From assembly GCA_937915045.1 (NCBI GenBank), contig CALDNM010000121.1:1-6483 (forward strand): DNA of 6,483 bases. Reading direction: 5' to 3'. Both the position numbers and the translations under genes were made by a program. This DNA is from an uncultured Clostridia bacterium (lineage in GTDB: Bacteria > Bacillota > Clostridia > Peptostreptococcales > Anaerovoracaceae). This document shows, piece after piece, positions 4,603 through 6,483 of the stretch; the stretch's first letter is position 1; the number at the start of each line of letters is the position of its first letter. The notes beneath the pieces were generated by a model, which saw only the letters and a list, made by a program, of their open reading frames with translations, was not told where the DNA came from and searched no databases.

Positions 4603-6222
4603 TTATTTTATATAGCTCGCGCTGACATATCCGGTATAAGTCTTGCTGCTCTTCGTGAACTTCACCTTATACCATATGCCGCCCGACTTATCTTTTCTTG
4701 TGGCTTTTATCGTCACCTTTGTCCCCGAAGCTATAGTCGTGATCGTTTTATACGATGTGCCCGCTCCGCTTCTCACATTGATTTTGTCGGTCGCCCTGCC
4801 GGTCTTTGTGATCGAGACGTTCGTGCCCTTGATATATCCGTAATAAGAATCATTGCCCTTCACATATTTCACGCGGTACCAGGTCGCGTTGTCTCCGTCC
4901 TTCGTCCAGCAGTAGACTTTCAGCTTCGCGCCCTTCGCTGCCTTGACTTTCTCGGTAGTGTTCGGCCTTGAACAGATACTTGCCGCCCTCTTCACCTTCG
5001 CCGTCCTTGTATATCCAGGCTTCGTATATCCTCTCACGTAGCCGCTCGTCTTGCTGCTCGTCTTGCTGACAGCACTGAGACCCGACGCGGCCGTGCCTGT
5101 CGCGGTCAGTTTATAGTAATACTCCCTGCCCGAAGTGAGCCCGGTGTTTTTGTACGATGTGGAAGCGGTAGTTCCGACCGACTTGAATGTCCCCGTGTAA
5201 GTGTCAGTCCTGTAAAGCGTGTACTTGCTCGCGTTCGTTGTCTTGTTCCATGACATCGTGTTAGAAGTGAGCGCGCGAAGACTGCTCAAGCCCTGTCGGC
5301 ACCAGGTGTTGAGATCGAATGATCCCGAGACTCCGGATATCTTTCCCGTGCTCGTCCATTGCCAGAAAGAGTATGCTCCGGCATAAGAAGACGCCGCGGC
5401 TGATGTCGTATAGTGAGCGAGCCAGATATCGCCTTGTCCCTCTATCGACGACATCGTGAGGCTGCCTTCAAGGAAGCTCTTGTTTGCGTACAGCATCGGT
5501 GAATATCCCGCGGCTTTTACAGTTTTGAAAAACTGCAGGACAGCAGCTGTCTTCGTCGCCTTCGATGGCTTTGAACTCGTCAGCCTGCCCGATCCATATT
5601 CATAATCCATGACTACAGGCATATTGATATATGTCCTGTAAGGCTCGATCAGTTTTATGAGATAATTAGCTTCAGCTTTCGCTTCTTTAGTGCTCAGAGC
5701 CTGCGAATAGATATATACGCCGACCTTAAGGCCCGCCTCATGGGCGCGCTGTATATTGAGGGCGTATCCGTAATCTGTGTTCAGAGAGCCACTTGAAGAA
5801 AGCGATCTGTACGCGACTCTTATGATCGCGAATTTATATCCCGCCGACTTTATCTTGTTCCACTGACTCTGTGAAAGCGCCGTAGATGAAGGTGAGTTAT
5901 GATATGATATATCAGGCCCGCAGTAAGTCTTGTACCCTGCGAACCGTGACGGTTTTGTCGGAGTAGATACTGACTGCGAAGTGATCGATGATGTCGTTTT
6001 AGATGAAGAAGCTGACGATGATGAACCCGACGCGTCAGAAGCGTACGCTCCTGTGCCGGCAAGCGGATCGCCATTTGCCCTTCCCTCAGCCGTTACTTCG
6101 GCATTCGACTTTGTATCGCCCGCGTGTACTGAAACACTGGCCGCCGGTATGTACGCAGCGCATACTGCCGCCGCCATGATCACTGCTCCTATTTTTAATG
6201 CTGCTTTCTTTCTGATTTTCAT
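4603..6222 (-). CDS. Secreted GH25 muramidase with FnIII-like and two SH3b domains
   Basis: This 539-residue exported enzyme is predicted to cleave the beta-1,4 bond between N-acetylmuramic acid and N-acetylglucosamine in peptidoglycan. A signal peptide is clear: basic MKIRKK, a hydrophobic core, and likely cleavage after SVHA (residue 34). A Ser/Thr/Ala-rich linker (about 60-92) follows. The GH25 barrel spans about 98-310: GPDISYHN holds Asp104, VVMDYEYG holds Asp206 and Glu208 (the DxE catalytic pair), and FDLNTW holds Asp303. A fibronectin type III-like region (about 315-395) and two SH3b wall-binding domains (about 405-472 and 474-539) complete it. No LPXTG motif, lipobox or C-terminal anchor is seen, so retention probably depends on SH3b binding. 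The start is supported by AAGGAG five bases upstream. Without holin or phage genes nearby, a housekeeping autolysin or an enzyme aimed at competitors fits better than a phage endolysin. It may be co-transcribed with the aldehyde dehydrogenase gene. Confidence 0.92.
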   Translation of the reverse strand: MKIRKKAALKIGAVIMAAAVCAAYIPAASVSVHAGDTKSNAEVTAEGRANGDPLAGTGAYASDASGSSSSASSSKTTSSITSQSVSTPTKPSRFAGYKTYCGPDISYHNSPSSTALSQSQWNKIKSAGYKFAIIRVAYRSLSSSGSLNTDYGYALNIQRAHEAGLKVGVYIYSQALSTKEAKAEANYLIKLIEPYRTYINMPVVMDYEYGSGRLTSSKPSKATKTAAVLQFFKTVKAAGYSPMLYANKSFLEGSLTMSSIEGQGDIWLAHYTTSAAASSYAGAYSFWQWTSTGKISGVSGSFDLNTWCRQGLSSLRALTSNTMSWNKTTNASKYTLYRTDTYTGTFKSVGTTASTSYKNTGLTSGREYYYKLTATGTAASGLSAVSKTSSKTSGYVRGYTKPGYTRTAKVKRAASICSRPNTTEKVKAAKGAKLKVYCWTKDGDNATWYRVKYVKGNDSYYGYIKGTNVSITKTGRATDKINVRSGAGTSYKTITTIASGTKVTIKATRKDKSGGIWYKVKFTKSSKTYTGYVSASYIK

Positions 6223-6251
6223 TCTGACTCCTTATATATAGCAGTGTTCTT

Positions 6252-6483
6252 CTATTTTCCCTTGAATATGATCCGAAGCAGTTTGTACGTCACGTCATCA
6301 TACGGCATATATCTCAGCGGCACGTCGATCATCGACGAGCTCTTTAAAATACTGCGGTAATGCGTGAACGTGTCGAAGCTCTTCTTTCCGTGATAAGAGC
6401 CCATGCCTGACGCTCCGACTCCTCCGAAAGGCATACGCGGAGAACCGATATGCATGACTGTATCGTTGATGCATCCGCCACCA
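6252..6483 (-). CDS. Aldehyde dehydrogenase (ALDH3-like), C-terminal part only
   Basis: This is the last 76 codons of a gene that enters from the right edge. The visible sequence starts GGGCINDTVMHI, continues MPFGGVGASGMGSYHGKKSFDTFTH and ends in a basic GK before TAG. These are C-terminal signatures of the NAD(P)-dependent aldehyde dehydrogenase superfamily, closest to the class 3 (AlkH/ALDH3) type, which oxidises aldehydes to carboxylic acids. The catalytic cysteine and most of the coenzyme site lie outside the window, so activity cannot be judged. An internal ATG at 6453-6455 is not the start, because the frame is open to the edge and the family motif continues upstream of it. The muramidase gene follows after 29 bp on the same strand, which allows but does not prove an operon. 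Confidence 0.9.
   Translation of the reverse strand, partial: GGGCINDTVMHIGSPRMPFGGVGASGMGSYHGKKSFDTFTHYRSILKSSSMIDVPLRYMPYDDVTYKLLRIIFKGK

Noticed and set aside
4603..6222. Phage endolysin or prophage remnant
   Set aside because: The protein has a signal peptide and a long linker with several accessory domains, and there are no holin, tail or integrase genes next to it. Its neighbours are metabolic genes.

Overview
The window looks like chromosomal DNA of an anaerobic Gram-positive bacterium, most likely a member of Clostridia. This rests on strong AGGAGG-type ribosome binding sites, consensus sigma-A promoters, intrinsic terminators, a single-ACT clostridial-type threonine ammonia-lyase, an LctP permease and a secreted GH25 lysozyme with SH3b repeats. 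Family-level assignment (Lachnospiraceae or Family XIII-like) would be a guess. No tRNA, rRNA, CRISPR array, insertion sequence or phage structural gene was seen.

Layout: 1-267 has no supportable gene but holds three strong hairpins, two of which appear to be diverged tandem copies. A near-consensus promoter (268-296) then drives a leader of about 250 nt in front of a lactate permease gene, lctP (557-2209, +). This leader is the most unusual part of the window. It holds two small dyads, a 10-bp-period GATC-rich minisatellite (371-480), and a 23-codon open reading frame (501-572) with its own good ribosome binding site that overlaps the lctP start. A perfect 17-bp bidirectional terminator (2223-2260) separates lctP from a convergent threonine ammonia-lyase gene (2277-3494, -). 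That gene shares a 190-bp divergent promoter region with a metallo-beta-lactamase-fold hydrolase gene (3685-4587, +). The hydrolase gene ends 15 bp from the end of a convergent secreted GH25 muramidase gene (4603-6222, -). Upstream of the muramidase gene on the same strand is the 3' end of an aldehyde dehydrogenase gene that runs off the right edge (6252-6483, -).

The genes do not form one obvious pathway. Lactate uptake, threonine deamination to 2-oxobutyrate and aldehyde oxidation all fit the carbon and energy metabolism of an amino-acid- or lactate-using anaerobe, but no operon ties them together. Only aldehyde dehydrogenase and muramidase could be co-transcribed (29-bp gap). I found no evidence for a new defence or mobile system. 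The best candidate for something undescribed is the lctP leader, where a variable-number-type repeat sits between the promoter and an overlapping leader ORF and could tune or switch permease expression.
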